A stretch of 64,000 bases of DNA from Ruegeria atlantica (GTDB taxonomy: Bacteria > Pseudomonadota > Alphaproteobacteria > Rhodobacterales > Rhodobacteraceae). Below are positions 1 through 7,929 of this stretch, piece after piece. Every line of letters begins with the position of its first letter. Positions within the stretch are counted from its first letter, which is position 1. The stretch lies in contig NZ_WQCG01000002.1 of NCBI RefSeq assembly GCF_013032505.1, forward strand, positions 62,001 to 126,000, in the 5' to 3' direction. The notes beneath the pieces are model-generated. The model had not been told where the DNA came from. It saw only the letters and a list, made by a program, of their open reading frames with translations, and did no database searches. The translations under genes were made by a program, and so were the position numbers.

Positions 1-12
1 AGTGCCCGCACA

Positions 13-375
13 TTAACGCATTAGGAACAGGCCAAAAGCCAGGGACGCCCAGCACAGACCCAAGCTTAGCAGTATATTGCCCGCCGCCAACGCGATGGTT
101 CTCTCGCGCCTTAATTCCAGCGATTGATAGGCGAAACTAGAAAAGGTCGTGAAGCCCCCGCAAAAGCCAAAGACAAGGCGCCTTTCTTCTTCGCCCATCT
201 CAGTTGACCCGCCGAGATATCCGATCCACAGACCCAGCAGCAGGCTGCCCAGAACGTTTACAATCAGGGTCGAAAACGGCAGGTCATGAACAACCCGCAA
301 AGCGATCCAGTGGCGCAAAACGGCACCCAATCCGCCGCCTAACCCGAACATGGCATGCAGGAACAACTCGCTCAT
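13..375 (-). CDS. crcB: CrcB/Fluc fluoride channel, second copy
   Basis: Small (120 aa) four-helix membrane protein of the CrcB/Fluc family, which exports fluoride through a dual-topology dimer in the inner membrane. Visible family marks are GGxxGAxxRH near residue 15, the NVLGSLLLG helix near 40 and the GFCGGFTTFSS break near 71-81, which carries the phenylalanines and the central Na+ site. Its ATG overlaps the stop codon of the upstream crcB copy by four bases (ATGA), so the two are translationally coupled. The length is normal for the family. Two dissimilar adjacent copies suggest an obligate heterodimer, as known for some paired Fluc proteins; that is inference. Confidence 0.9.
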   Translation of the reverse strand: MSELFLHAMFGLGGGLGAVLRHWIALRVVHDLPFSTLIVNVLGSLLLGLWIGYLGGSTEMGEEERRLVFGFCGGFTTFSSFAYQSLELRRERTIALAAGNILLSLGLCWASLAFGLFLMR

Positions 376-779
376 TTCGAAGCCCTCTGCAGGTGAATGC
401 GTCGACCGATGGCTTCACCCAGAATAGCGGCGGCCAGACCTGCTGCGATCTCCAACGCCGCGGCCGAGGCCGCCGCCCAGATGTTGGCCATTGCCAACCG
501 CTCCAAATCGGCAACAAAAGAGGAAAAAGTCGACAAACCCCCGCAGAACCCAACTGCGCCGAGATGAAGCACATGGGCATGGACACGGTTTCGCACCGAA
601 TACAGCCAACCAAGTACGAAACACGCCACGATATTGATGCCAAAAGTCTGCGTCAGCCATCCAGCACCAGGTATGTTCACCGAAAAAAGCTCGCGCAGCA
701 ACGATCCTGTTGCGCCACCAACGAACACGGCTGCGAACATCAATGCCGTGGTCCGAACATGCGTTCGTTTTTGTGTCAC
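372..779 (-). CDS. crcB: CrcB/Fluc fluoride channel, first copy
   Basis: Second CrcB/Fluc-type protein, first in transcription order. Core marks are FVGGATGSLLREL near the N terminus, the NIVACFVLGWLY helix and GFCGGLSTFSSF. The frame stays open to an ATG at 863, but the extra residues do not look like CrcB. A GTG at 779 follows an AGGA-type ribosome-binding site about nine bases upstream and gives 135 aa. The ATG at 740 (MFAAVFVGG) is the alternative and gives 122 aa. I looked upstream for the fluoride riboswitch that often precedes crcB and did not recognise it. Expected role: export of fluoride to keep enolase and pyrophosphatase active. Confidence 0.85.
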   Translation of the reverse strand: MTQKRTHVRTTALMFAAVFVGGATGSLLRELFSVNIPGAGWLTQTFGINIVACFVLGWLYSVRNRVHAHVLHLGAVGFCGGLSTFSSFVADLERLAMANIWAAASAAALEIAAGLAAAILGEAIGRRIHLQRASK

Positions 780-995
780 GGCCTGTCGTCCTGCCCATAT
801 CCCGTTACCTTGGGGATAATAGCTGACGTTACTCGGATCAACCGTGACCAACCACTTGATCACATTTCACATCTTCGCCCGATTACGTGAATGGCGGCAC
901 AATCACTTGCAATCTAACGGTGATTTGCCCCACGTTTGGCGAAGGCCTCACCTGCCATAGCCGGCTGGAAACCACGCGACCCTGGGAGAGCACGA

Positions 996-2576
996 ATGAT
1001 TGTACGCAGACTCTATTACTTCATTACTTATGTTTGTCTGCCGCTGACGCTGTTGTGGGGGTTTTTTTGGCCACCCGCGCATTGGTTTCTGGTCGTGCTC
1101 ATTCCGTACGCAGTGATCGGCCTTTATGATATGCTGACGACCAAGCACAACGTGCTGAACAACTATCCGGTCCTGGGGCATTTTCGGTACATGCTGGAAT
1201 TCGTCAGCCCGGAGATCCGGCAGTATTTTGTGGAAACAAACGAAAGCGGTCGCCCTTTCAACAGGATCGTGCGGTCTTTGGTCTACTCGCGCGCCAAGGG
1301 GCAGGTGGATACGCAGGCCTTTGGTACGCAGTACGACGTTCTGACAGTCGGATACCATCGGGCGAACCATTCGCTTGCCCCCAAGCATGTGGACGAAAGC
1401 GAGGAACGGATCACACTGGGTGGGCCGCAATGCACGCAACCATACAGTGCCTCTCGGCTGAATGTATCGGCCATGAGTTTTGGTGCGCTTAGCGCTAATG
1501 CTATCCGCGCGCTAAATGGCGGGGCAAAGGATGGGGGGTTTGCGCATAACACCGGAGAAGGCGGACTGTCCCCGCATCATCTGGCCGAGGGTGGAGACAT
1601 CATCTGGCAGATCGGAACAGGCTACTTTGGCTGCCGCACGTCCGATGGTGGTTTCGACAAGGACCTGTTTGCCGAAAAAGCCAAAAAGGACGTCGTAAAA
1701 GCGATCGAGATTAAGCTTTCGCAGGGAGCCAAACCTTCACATGGAGGGGTGTTACCTGCCTCAAAAGTAGATCAGGAGATTGCCCAAATTCGCGGCGTAC
1801 CCGAACATCAGGACGTAATATCTCCGCCCATTCACTCGGCCTTCGAAGGTCCGACAGGGTTGATCCATTTTGTGCAACATCTGCGGGAAATGTCTGGCGG
1901 CAAGCCGATCGGATTCAAACTGTGTATTGGCAGACCGTCGGAATTCATGGCGATTTGCAAGGCGATGTTGGAAACCGGCATTCTACCGGATTTCATCACG
2001 ATTGACGGCGCCGAAGGCGGTACAGGTGCCGCTCCGGTCGAATTCACCAACCGTTTGGGCATGCCGTTGAACGAAGCGCTGATCTTCGTCAATAATTGCC
2101 TGCGTGGCGTTGGTCTGCGCGACAAAATCCGGATTATCTGTTCGGGTAAGGTGGCCACAGGCTACGATATGGTCGAAAAATTCGCGCTGGGGGCAGATAT
2201 GTGCAATGCGGCCCGTGCGATGATGTTTGCCGTAGGATGCATTCAAGCGTTGCATTGCAACACGAACCGCTGCCCATCCGGCGTAGCCACTCAGGACCCA
2301 ATACGGGGCAGGGCAGTCAATGTTCCCCAAAAACGCCAGCGCGTACACCGCTTTCACGATGCGACCCTGGAAAGTTTCCGCGAGCTTTTGGGCGCGATGG
2401 GCAAAGATAAGGTGTCAGAGCTTCGACCGATAGATATTCGTCGTCGAACGGCAGACGAACGCGAACGGTCATACGCCGAACTCTATACGTTCATCGACGA
2501 GGGTGTGTTGCTGACCGACCAAATACCGTCTGACTTCGCCGCCGATTGGAAACTCGCCTCGGCAGACCGCTTCTAA
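996..2576 (+). CDS. FMN-binding glutamate synthase family protein, membrane-anchored
   Basis: 526-residue protein made of the FMN/TIM-barrel synthase part of glutamate synthase, without the glutaminase domain. Two hydrophobic segments lie within the first ~45 residues (YYFITYVCLPLTLLWGFF and a second around FLVVLIPYAV), so the barrel is probably held at the cytoplasmic membrane. The synthase core shows SFGALSANA, GEGGLSPHH, GAKPSHGG and DGAEGGTGAAP. Near the C terminus is a C-x5-C-x4-C cluster (GC...HC...RCP, then SGVATQDP) matching the [3Fe-4S] ligand spacing of GltB. The ATG at 996 has GGGAGAG upstream; an open frame reaching 936 is not needed. The physiological electron donor and ammonia source are unknown. 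It is an isolated gene, not beside gltB/gltD. Confidence 0.85.
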   Translation: MIVRRLYYFITYVCLPLTLLWGFFWPPAHWFLVVLIPYAVIGLYDMLTTKHNVLNNYPVLGHFRYMLEFVSPEIRQYFVETNESGRPFNRIVRSLVYSRAKGQVDTQAFGTQYDVLTVGYHRANHSLAPKHVDESEERITLGGPQCTQPYSASRLNVSAMSFGALSANAIRALNGGAKDGGFAHNTGEGGLSPHHLAEGGDIIWQIGTGYFGCRTSDGGFDKDLFAEKAKKDVVKAIEIKLSQGAKPSHGGVLPASKVDQEIAQIRGVPEHQDVISPPIHSAFEGPTGLIHFVQHLREMSGGKPIGFKLCIGRPSEFMAICKAMLETGILPDFITIDGAEGGTGAAPVEFTNRLGMPLNEALIFVNNCLRGVGLRDKIRIICSGKVATGYDMVEKFALGADMCNAARAMMFAVGCIQALHCNTNRCPSGVATQDPIRGRAVNVPQKRQRVHRFHDATLESFRELLGAMGKDKVSELRPIDIRRRTADERERSYAELYTFIDEGVLLTDQIPSDFAADWKLASADRF

Positions 2577-2630
2577 TTTTTTTGCAACGTTGCCAAGGAT
2601 TGACGTTTTCGATCCGTCATACTCAGTGTG

Positions 2631-3176
2631 ATGCGTATGAAAACATCGGATGAGGACCTGGCCAGAGCCGCAGCGGGCGGGGACGCTGAGGCGTTTGCAA
2701 CCCTGTTGCAGCGCCATTATGACCGGGTTTTTCGTCTGGCTTTTCGCCTGACAGGACGGGCTGATCAAGCCGAGGATCTGACACAGGACATATGTGCGGC
2801 ACTACCCGCCAAAATCATTGGTTTTCGAGCGCAGGCCAAGTTCACAACTTGGCTTTATCGTGTCGTCGTCAACGCGGCCGAGGATGCGCGACGTCGCCAA
2901 GCAAGTCACAGTCGCGCTGCCGCAGGGTGGGGGGATGTGGAACAGATGCGACGAGCAGAGGCTACTGAAGCGGCCGAAGCGGTGGATTGGTTGCAACGCG
3001 CAATGCGGTCGCTGCCGCCCGAGTTGCAGGACACTCTGGCCCTGACACTCGAGGACGGAATGACCCACGCCGAAGCTGCCGCAGTTCTGGGTGTGTCCGA
3101 AGGCACTGTGTCCTGGCGCATGTCCGACATTCGAAAACGTTTGCGCGCCCAGCGACAAGAGGAATTGGCACAATGA
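2631..3176 (+). CDS. ECF-type RNA polymerase sigma factor
   Basis: About 181 residues with two parts. A sigma region 2 spans residues ~20-75 (HYDRVFRLAFRLTGRADQAEDLTQDI, read as two halves). A region 4 helix-turn-helix near the C terminus contains LPPELQDTL, then DGMTHAEAAAVLGVSEGTV. Three starts lie close together (GTG 2628, ATG 2631, ATG 2637); 2631 is a choice, and none has a strong ribosome-binding site. Its stop overlaps the start of the von Willebrand A gene by four bases (ATGA), so the two are co-translated. Such factors usually respond to envelope or oxidative stress and are held by a membrane anti-sigma factor. The only candidate partner here is the overlapping downstream gene. Confidence 0.88.
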   Translation: MRMKTSDEDLARAAAGGDAEAFATLLQRHYDRVFRLAFRLTGRADQAEDLTQDICAALPAKIIGFRAQAKFTTWLYRVVVNAAEDARRRQASHSRAAAGWGDVEQMRRAEATEAAEAVDWLQRAMRSLPPELQDTLALTLEDGMTHAEAAAVLGVSEGTVSWRMSDIRKRLRAQRQEELAQ

Positions 3177-5101
3177 CCGATGATCTTGATGACTTTAAAG
3201 CTATGATGGATGCCGCGACGCCGGAACCAGATGCTAAGCGGCGAGCAGAAAATCTGAAACTGGCGCAGAATAATTTCGTCCACAGCCAAGGATCACGCGT
3301 TGTGATGCGTCCGACTGTTAAGCGAGGCCCTTTGGCCCGCATGACAGAAGGAGCGAAATCCATGTTGAATGCTATCTCACATCGCGGTGTCCTGACCGCC
3401 ACAACTGCAATCGCCGCTGTTGCTTTGGTAATGATCGTGCCCCAATCCCGCGACATCGTCGTGCAACCGCTTTCGCGCAGCGAAAGCCCCGTTTATGAAT
3501 CCGAAGCGGATTCTGCGGTGTTGGAAGAACCCGTCATTGCGGCCCCGGCCATGGTTGAAGAGTATGCCGCTCCCGCCCAATCTAAAGTAGCCGCTCCTCA
3601 ACAAGGCATTGCAGACTTGGGTTTTGAAGATGGCGCGCGTTTTGGTATCGCGACGGGCGAATCTGCCCAAAAAACGGTTCGACCAGATGTGGGAAGCCTG
3701 CCATTGCCGGATACTGAGGCTTTTGCAAACGCCGAAAACAACCCTCTGAAAGTCACCAACGAAGAACCTGTCTCCACCTTTTCGATCGACGTTGATACGG
3801 CCTCATATTCGATCGTACGGTCATCATTGATGCGAGGTCAGCTTCCGCCAAAAGATGCCGTCCGTGTTGAAGAGATGGTTAACTATTTTCCCTATTCGTA
3901 TCCCGCACCCGAAGGCGACGCACCGTTCCGGCCTACGATCACTGTGACGCCGACTCCTTGGAATGAAGGAACTCAGCTTGTGCATATCGGCATCCAAGGG
4001 GCGTTGCCGCAGATTGTGGACCGGCCACCGCTGAATCTGGTCTTTCTGGTCGATACGTCCGGGTCCATGCAGGATGCCAGTAAACTGCCGCTGCTCAAGC
4101 AATCGTTCCGTTTGATGTTGTCGGAGTTGCGCGCCGAAGACGAGGTTTCAATCGTGACATATGCTGGCAGCGCCGGACAGGTGCTGGAACCCACTTCGGC
4201 CGCTGAGCACGACAAAATCCTGGGTGCGCTCGACCAGCTTGAGGCGGGTGGTTCGACCGCTGGACAGGCCGGATTGCAGCAGGCTTACTTCGTGGCCGAA
4301 GGTATGGGGGCCGATGGTGAGGTCACCCGGGTTGTTTTGGCAACGGATGGGGACTTCAATGTCGGCTTGTCTGATCCTGACGCGCTGAAAGACTTCATTG
4401 CTCGTAAACGCGACAGCGGAACATTTCTGAGTGTTCTGGGTTTTGGGCGAGGCAATCTGGACGATGCCACAATGCAGGCCCTTGCGCAGAATGGAAACGG
4501 ACAGGCCGCGTATATCGACACGCTGAGCGAGGCGCAAAAGGTTCTGGTAGATCAGTTGACAGGCGCTTTGTTCCCAATCGCAAACGACGTCAAAATTCAG
4601 GTCGAATTCAACCCGGCGCAAATCGCCGAGTATCGCTTGATCGGATATGAGACGCGCGCGCTGCGGCGCGAGGATTTCGCTAATGACAAAGTGGATGCCG
4701 GCGATATCGGTGCCGGCCATTCGGTTACTGCGATTTACGAGGTCACGCCTGTTGGTTCAGATGCGATCCTGAACGATCCATTGCGCTATAGTGCCCAACC
4801 GGTTCGGGATGGCTCGGATGAGATAGGGTTCTTCAAACTGCGCTACAAATTGCCAGGATCCGAAAAGAGCCAGTTGATCGAGCAGCCCATTTTGTCGACA
4901 CAGGGCGAGCCTACGGACGATGTACGCTTTTCTTATGCAATTGCCGGTTTTGGGCAGTTGTTGCGTGGAGCAGATTATTTGGGCCGCTGGTCCTATGAGG
5001 ACGCGATCAAATTGGCGAATGCGGCGCGTGGTGAAGACCCCTTTGGCTACAGGGCCGAAGCAGTCACGCTTATGCGGCTTGCGCAAACGCTGACGCGGTA
5101 A
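3173..5101 (+). CDS. Membrane-anchored von Willebrand factor A protein (YfbK-like), possible anti-sigma partner
   Basis: 642 residues. The first ~60 are charged and cytoplasmic-looking (MTDDLDDFKAMMDAATPEP), followed by one hydrophobic segment around residues 65-85 (TATTAIAAVALVMIV) and a long extracytoplasmic part. This resembles YfbK: a VWA-associated N-terminal region (TFSIDVDTASYS), a VWA domain with an intact MIDAS motif (DTSGSMQ), and a C-terminal domain typical of the family. The ATG at 3173 overlaps the sigma-factor stop. A longer frame from 2987 only runs antisense-like through the sigma gene and is rejected. The short cytoplasmic head plus single membrane span directly after an ECF sigma factor is the layout of an anti-sigma factor, here fused to a VWA sensor. 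Family identity is secure; the anti-sigma role is inference. Confidence 0.85.
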   Translation: MTDDLDDFKAMMDAATPEPDAKRRAENLKLAQNNFVHSQGSRVVMRPTVKRGPLARMTEGAKSMLNAISHRGVLTATTAIAAVALVMIVPQSRDIVVQPLSRSESPVYESEADSAVLEEPVIAAPAMVEEYAAPAQSKVAAPQQGIADLGFEDGARFGIATGESAQKTVRPDVGSLPLPDTEAFANAENNPLKVTNEEPVSTFSIDVDTASYSIVRSSLMRGQLPPKDAVRVEEMVNYFPYSYPAPEGDAPFRPTITVTPTPWNEGTQLVHIGIQGALPQIVDRPPLNLVFLVDTSGSMQDASKLPLLKQSFRLMLSELRAEDEVSIVTYAGSAGQVLEPTSAAEHDKILGALDQLEAGGSTAGQAGLQQAYFVAEGMGADGEVTRVVLATDGDFNVGLSDPDALKDFIARKRDSGTFLSVLGFGRGNLDDATMQALAQNGNGQAAYIDTLSEAQKVLVDQLTGALFPIANDVKIQVEFNPAQIAEYRLIGYETRALRREDFANDKVDAGDIGAGHSVTAIYEVTPVGSDAILNDPLRYSAQPVRDGSDEIGFFKLRYKLPGSEKSQLIEQPILSTQGEPTDDVRFSYAIAGFGQLLRGADYLGRWSYEDAIKLANAARGEDPFGYRAEAVTLMRLAQTLTR

Positions 5102-5112
5102 AAGCAAGAAAT

Positions 5113-5135
5113 AGGCGCTGCCTCGTTCAGCGCCT
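5113..5135 (-). terminator. Stem-loop terminator of the Mla operon
   Basis: A perfect 8-bp stem, AGGCGCTG / CAGCGCCT, with a 7-base loop lies between two convergent genes. Read on the minus strand it is followed by a T-rich run (ATTTCTTGCTTTT), so it most likely ends the minus-strand operon. It may also slow readthrough from the VWA gene, although no T-run follows on the plus strand. Confidence 0.55.
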
Positions 5136-5143
5136 GTATCCCG

Positions 5144-5794
5144 TCAATATGATCTTTGGTTATTGGCCGCATGTGTGTTGATCCTGCGCACGCTCCACTC
5201 TACGGCGTCTCGCATGGTCTTTCCCAAGGCCACATCAAAGGCTTTCACAAGATCAGGCGTTGCGTCGCTGGCAGAGTTGACAACTTCCCGAAACGAACTG
5301 GACGCAATAATCTTGTCTTCGAATTCATCGATGATCTTGATGTTCATTCGGACTTCGACGCGAATGGTTTTTGTTCCCTCAACATCACTTACAACAAGGC
5401 CCTGAAATTCGCGCAGGTCTGGAACAATAACGTAGTCGGCGCGCAGGCCCACAGTAGACCGGCCAACGGCAGCTACTTTGTTGCTGTTTTCATAGCTTTC
5501 GACCAGCAGCGCCTGAACGATAAGCGGCGCACGGTCGACCCACCTGGCGCGTGGCAGATATTGTACTTGCAACGGGGTCGGCTGAATGGCGATCTGGTCT
5601 GTATTTACGGCCGCCGTTGCCGTGGGTTCTTGCACCACGATCTGTTTTTGGACGCGGGGCAAGGAAGACGAAAAAGTGCTTTTGGGCGTCAAAAGATAAA
5701 GGTCGTTTGGTTTGGATGCCTGTCTAAGCGTACCCAACCCGGTGCAGGCACCCAGCGACATCAGCGCCAGCACCAAAAAGAACAGCCTGATCAT
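5144..5794 (-). CDS. ABC-type transport auxiliary lipoprotein (PqiC/Mla-associated)
   Basis: 216 residues with a lipoprotein signal peptide ending in the lipobox LGAC near residue 17. The body matches the ABC-transport auxiliary lipoprotein family (YLL...P, QIAIQPTPLQVQYLPRARWVDRAP, split). Members sit with MCE-type lipid transporters and are thought to help at the outer membrane or in the periplasm. It is the last gene of the four-gene operon; its start overlaps the MCE gene stop by four bases. Family identity is inferred from the sequence pattern and the operon context. Confidence 0.8.
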   Translation of the reverse strand: MIRLFFLVLALMSLGACTGLGTLRQASKPNDLYLLTPKSTFSSSLPRVQKQIVVQEPTATAAVNTDQIAIQPTPLQVQYLPRARWVDRAPLIVQALLVESYENSNKVAAVGRSTVGLRADYVIVPDLREFQGLVVSDVEGTKTIRVEVRMNIKIIDEFEDKIIASSSFREVVNSASDATPDLVKAFDVALGKTMRDAVEWSVRRINTHAANNQRSY

Positions 5795-7107
5795 TGGCGA
5801 AACTCCGAAGCTTGGGTTCCCAGTAAGAAGCGTGCCGGGTCACGTTCGACTTTGTCCACCAGCCGATCTAGGCTGATTACCAGTCGTTGGGACTCTTCTA
5901 CGAAACGTGTGAATTGCGGCAGGCCGACGCGGAGGAAGTCGGACAATTGCCTCCGGTTGTTCTGGACGATGCCATCAATTGTGCCTAGCAACTCGGATGC
6001 CGATCGCGATGCATTGAGGATATCGGCCGAAATATCGTCCAGCTTGCTCGTAACATTAGTCACCGTTGAGGCGACCTGATTGGCCGCATTTCGGATATCG
6101 TCCATGACTGCGCCGACATCTTTGTTGATCACTTCGTTGGCCGAGTCAAAGGCACGTTCCGCGGATGCCAAAGTGGTGTTTGCCGTTTCCATCGTGGCCG
6201 TGATCGAACCAAGTGTCTTGTTTGCGTTTACGAAAGTCTCAGTCGCGGTCGCCAAAGCGACACTACCTTCGTCGGATAAGCCCGTCAGGCGTTCGGCCAG
6301 TGTCGAAGCCCGATCAATAAAGGGTTTCAGGTCGTTCTGGATGATTTGATCGGCCGTTTCGATTGTGCCCTTTGCGCTATCCAATGCCTCGGTTGCAGAC
6401 TCTGAGGCGGTTTTTACGCTATTGAGCGTATCCGTCCCAGTTGTCAGGGTGGTTTCGGCCGTGTCCGCCAGTTTATCAAGCCGCGTTGTAAAGTTTCCAA
6501 GCTGCTTGGCCGCCCCTCCAAGATCAGTGGACAGGTTTTCAAAATCCGTCAGGGTTTTGTCCAGCCGACCAGACGCAGACGCCAGATTGTCCAAAATATT
6601 GCTGACGGACTGTCGGTTCTTGTCGTCAACGACTGCGTTCAGGTTTTCAAGCAGGGTAACCGCCTCATCCAGAACTTTCGGGGCGCCCTCGAACAATGAT
6701 TGAATCGCGCTGCGTTTGCTTTTGATCACGCTGTTCTCGGCCAAACGCTTGTCACCGCTTTTGCCACCTGTCAGTTCAACATAACTGACGCCAGTTACGC
6801 CCAGAGATTGCAACTGTGCGATTGTGTCTTCCGTAACGGGGATGTCGGCATCCACCTCAAGCTTCACGCGTACTTTTGACGGATCATCATCATCCAGGTT
6901 CAGCGAAATCACCTGCCCGACGGGCAAGCCGTTGAAGCTTACACCGCCAGCGGCAGAAAGGCCGGAGACGTTGTCGAACAAGACATCATAATATGCGTAT
7001 TGGCGTGAAACTTCGAATTTCGCGAGCCACAGGAAAAACCCGAAGGCACCAAGGATGCCCGCGATAGTGAACGCGCCGATCAGGATGTAGTTTGCCCGGG
7101 TTTCCAT
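5791..7107 (-). CDS. MlaD-type MCE-domain protein
   Basis: 438 residues. A single N-terminal membrane anchor (residues ~5-28, NYILIGAFTIAGILGAFGFF) is followed by an MCE domain (residues ~35-115) carrying GLSAAGGVSFNGLPVGQV and SLGVTGVSYVELTGG. The rest is a long, mostly helical Ser/Thr/Ala-rich tail with heptad-like spacing, likely a coiled coil reaching across the periplasm. The MlaD/Mce role is binding lipid between inner and outer membrane. I chose the ATG at 7107 (METRANYILIG) rather than the longer frame to 7179, which would run into the ATPase gene. It is longer than E. coli MlaD (about 180 aa) but usual for alphaproteobacterial relatives. Confidence 0.88.
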   Translation of the reverse strand: METRANYILIGAFTIAGILGAFGFFLWLAKFEVSRQYAYYDVLFDNVSGLSAAGGVSFNGLPVGQVISLNLDDDDPSKVRVKLEVDADIPVTEDTIAQLQSLGVTGVSYVELTGGKSGDKRLAENSVIKSKRSAIQSLFEGAPKVLDEAVTLLENLNAVVDDKNRQSVSNILDNLASASGRLDKTLTDFENLSTDLGGAAKQLGNFTTRLDKLADTAETTLTTGTDTLNSVKTASESATEALDSAKGTIETADQIIQNDLKPFIDRASTLAERLTGLSDEGSVALATATETFVNANKTLGSITATMETANTTLASAERAFDSANEVINKDVGAVMDDIRNAANQVASTVTNVTSKLDDISADILNASRSASELLGTIDGIVQNNRRQLSDFLRVGLPQFTRFVEESQRLVISLDRLVDKVERDPARFLLGTQASEFRQ

Positions 7108-7112
7108 AGCCT

Positions 7113-7928
7113 TTACCTGTCCTGCCCCTTCTCTTGCGCCGCGCGAGCCCGGGGGCCGGTGAAATACTCTTGAACCCAAGGATGGTCGACTTTGGTCATT
7201 TCTTCAATCGGACCTTCAACCAGAACGCGTTTTTCTGCGAGAACTGCGACCCTGTCGCAAATGGCGTAAAGACTATCGAGGTCATGCGTGACCATAAAGA
7301 CGGTCAAGCCCAAAGCATGCTGTAGCTCACCAATCAGTTCGTCATATGCAGCGGCCCCGATCGGGTCGAGGCCGGCGGTCGGTTCGTCCAGAAAGACGAT
7401 CTCGGGGTCCAATGCCAAGGCGCGGGCAAGAGCGGCGCGTTTGCGCATCCCGCCGGACAATTCAGATGGCAACTTGCCACAACTGAGCGGCGGCAAGCCG
7501 ACGAGGCTGATCTTCAGGTTACCCAGTGCGCACATCAGGCTTTCGCTCAACCCTGTATGTTCGCGCAGCGGTGCCATCACATTCTGCAGAACCGTCAGAG
7601 ACGAAAACAGCGCCCCGTCCTGAAAGGCAACGCCCCAGCGCCGTTCGATCCGACGACGTTCCTGTTCTGGGCCGTTCAACACATCGACACCTAGCACTTC
7701 GATGCTGCCCGCCGCAGGTCTGTTCAGCCCCACAATCGTGCGCAGCAGGACTGACTTGCCCGTTCCGGATCCTCCGACAATGCCCAAAACTTCACCACGC
7801 CAAACATCCAGATTCAGGTTTTGGTGCACAACTTGTGGACCAAACTGGTTTGTAAGATTGCGAACGCGGATAACAGCCTCGCGCTGTGCGTCCGCTTTGG
7901 ATGTTTGCTCTAGCGTTGTGCCGTCCAC
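7113..7928 (-). CDS. MlaF-type ABC transporter ATP-binding protein
   Basis: 271-residue ABC ATPase with Walker A GGSGTGKS, signature ELSGGMRKR (the LSGGM form common in MlaF/Mkl ATPases), Walker B IVFLDEPTAGLDP and the switch histidine in VTHD. It supplies energy to the MlaE-like permease encoded directly upstream, one base away, for phospholipid movement between the membranes. The order permease-ATPase-MCE protein-lipoprotein is the standard alphaproteobacterial Mla-like set. Confidence 0.92.
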   Translation of the reverse strand: MDGTTLEQTSKADAQREAVIRVRNLTNQFGPQVVHQNLNLDVWRGEVLGIVGGSGTGKSVLLRTIVGLNRPAAGSIEVLGVDVLNGPEQERRRIERRWGVAFQDGALFSSLTVLQNVMAPLREHTGLSESLMCALGNLKISLVGLPPLSCGKLPSELSGGMRKRAALARALALDPEIVFLDEPTAGLDPIGAAAYDELIGELQHALGLTVFMVTHDLDSLYAICDRVAVLAEKRVLVEGPIEEMTKVDHPWVQEYFTGPRARAAQEKGQDR

Positions 7929-7929
7929 T

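Noticed and set aside
204..890. 228-codon plus-strand open frame opposite the crcB pair
   Set aside because: Low-complexity Arg/Ser/His-rich translation with no family pattern; both crcB genes on the other strand are clear.
779..995. Possible fluoride riboswitch upstream of crcB on the minus strand
   Set aside because: I compared the leader with the remembered consensus (GG-x-GATGG-x-x-TTC-x-CC and CTGATGA-x-GCCTAC) and the pattern was not present. A covariance search would be decisive.
5156..6079. 307-codon plus-strand frame
   Set aside because: Antisense to the auxiliary lipoprotein and MCE genes, which have clear family marks and operon context.
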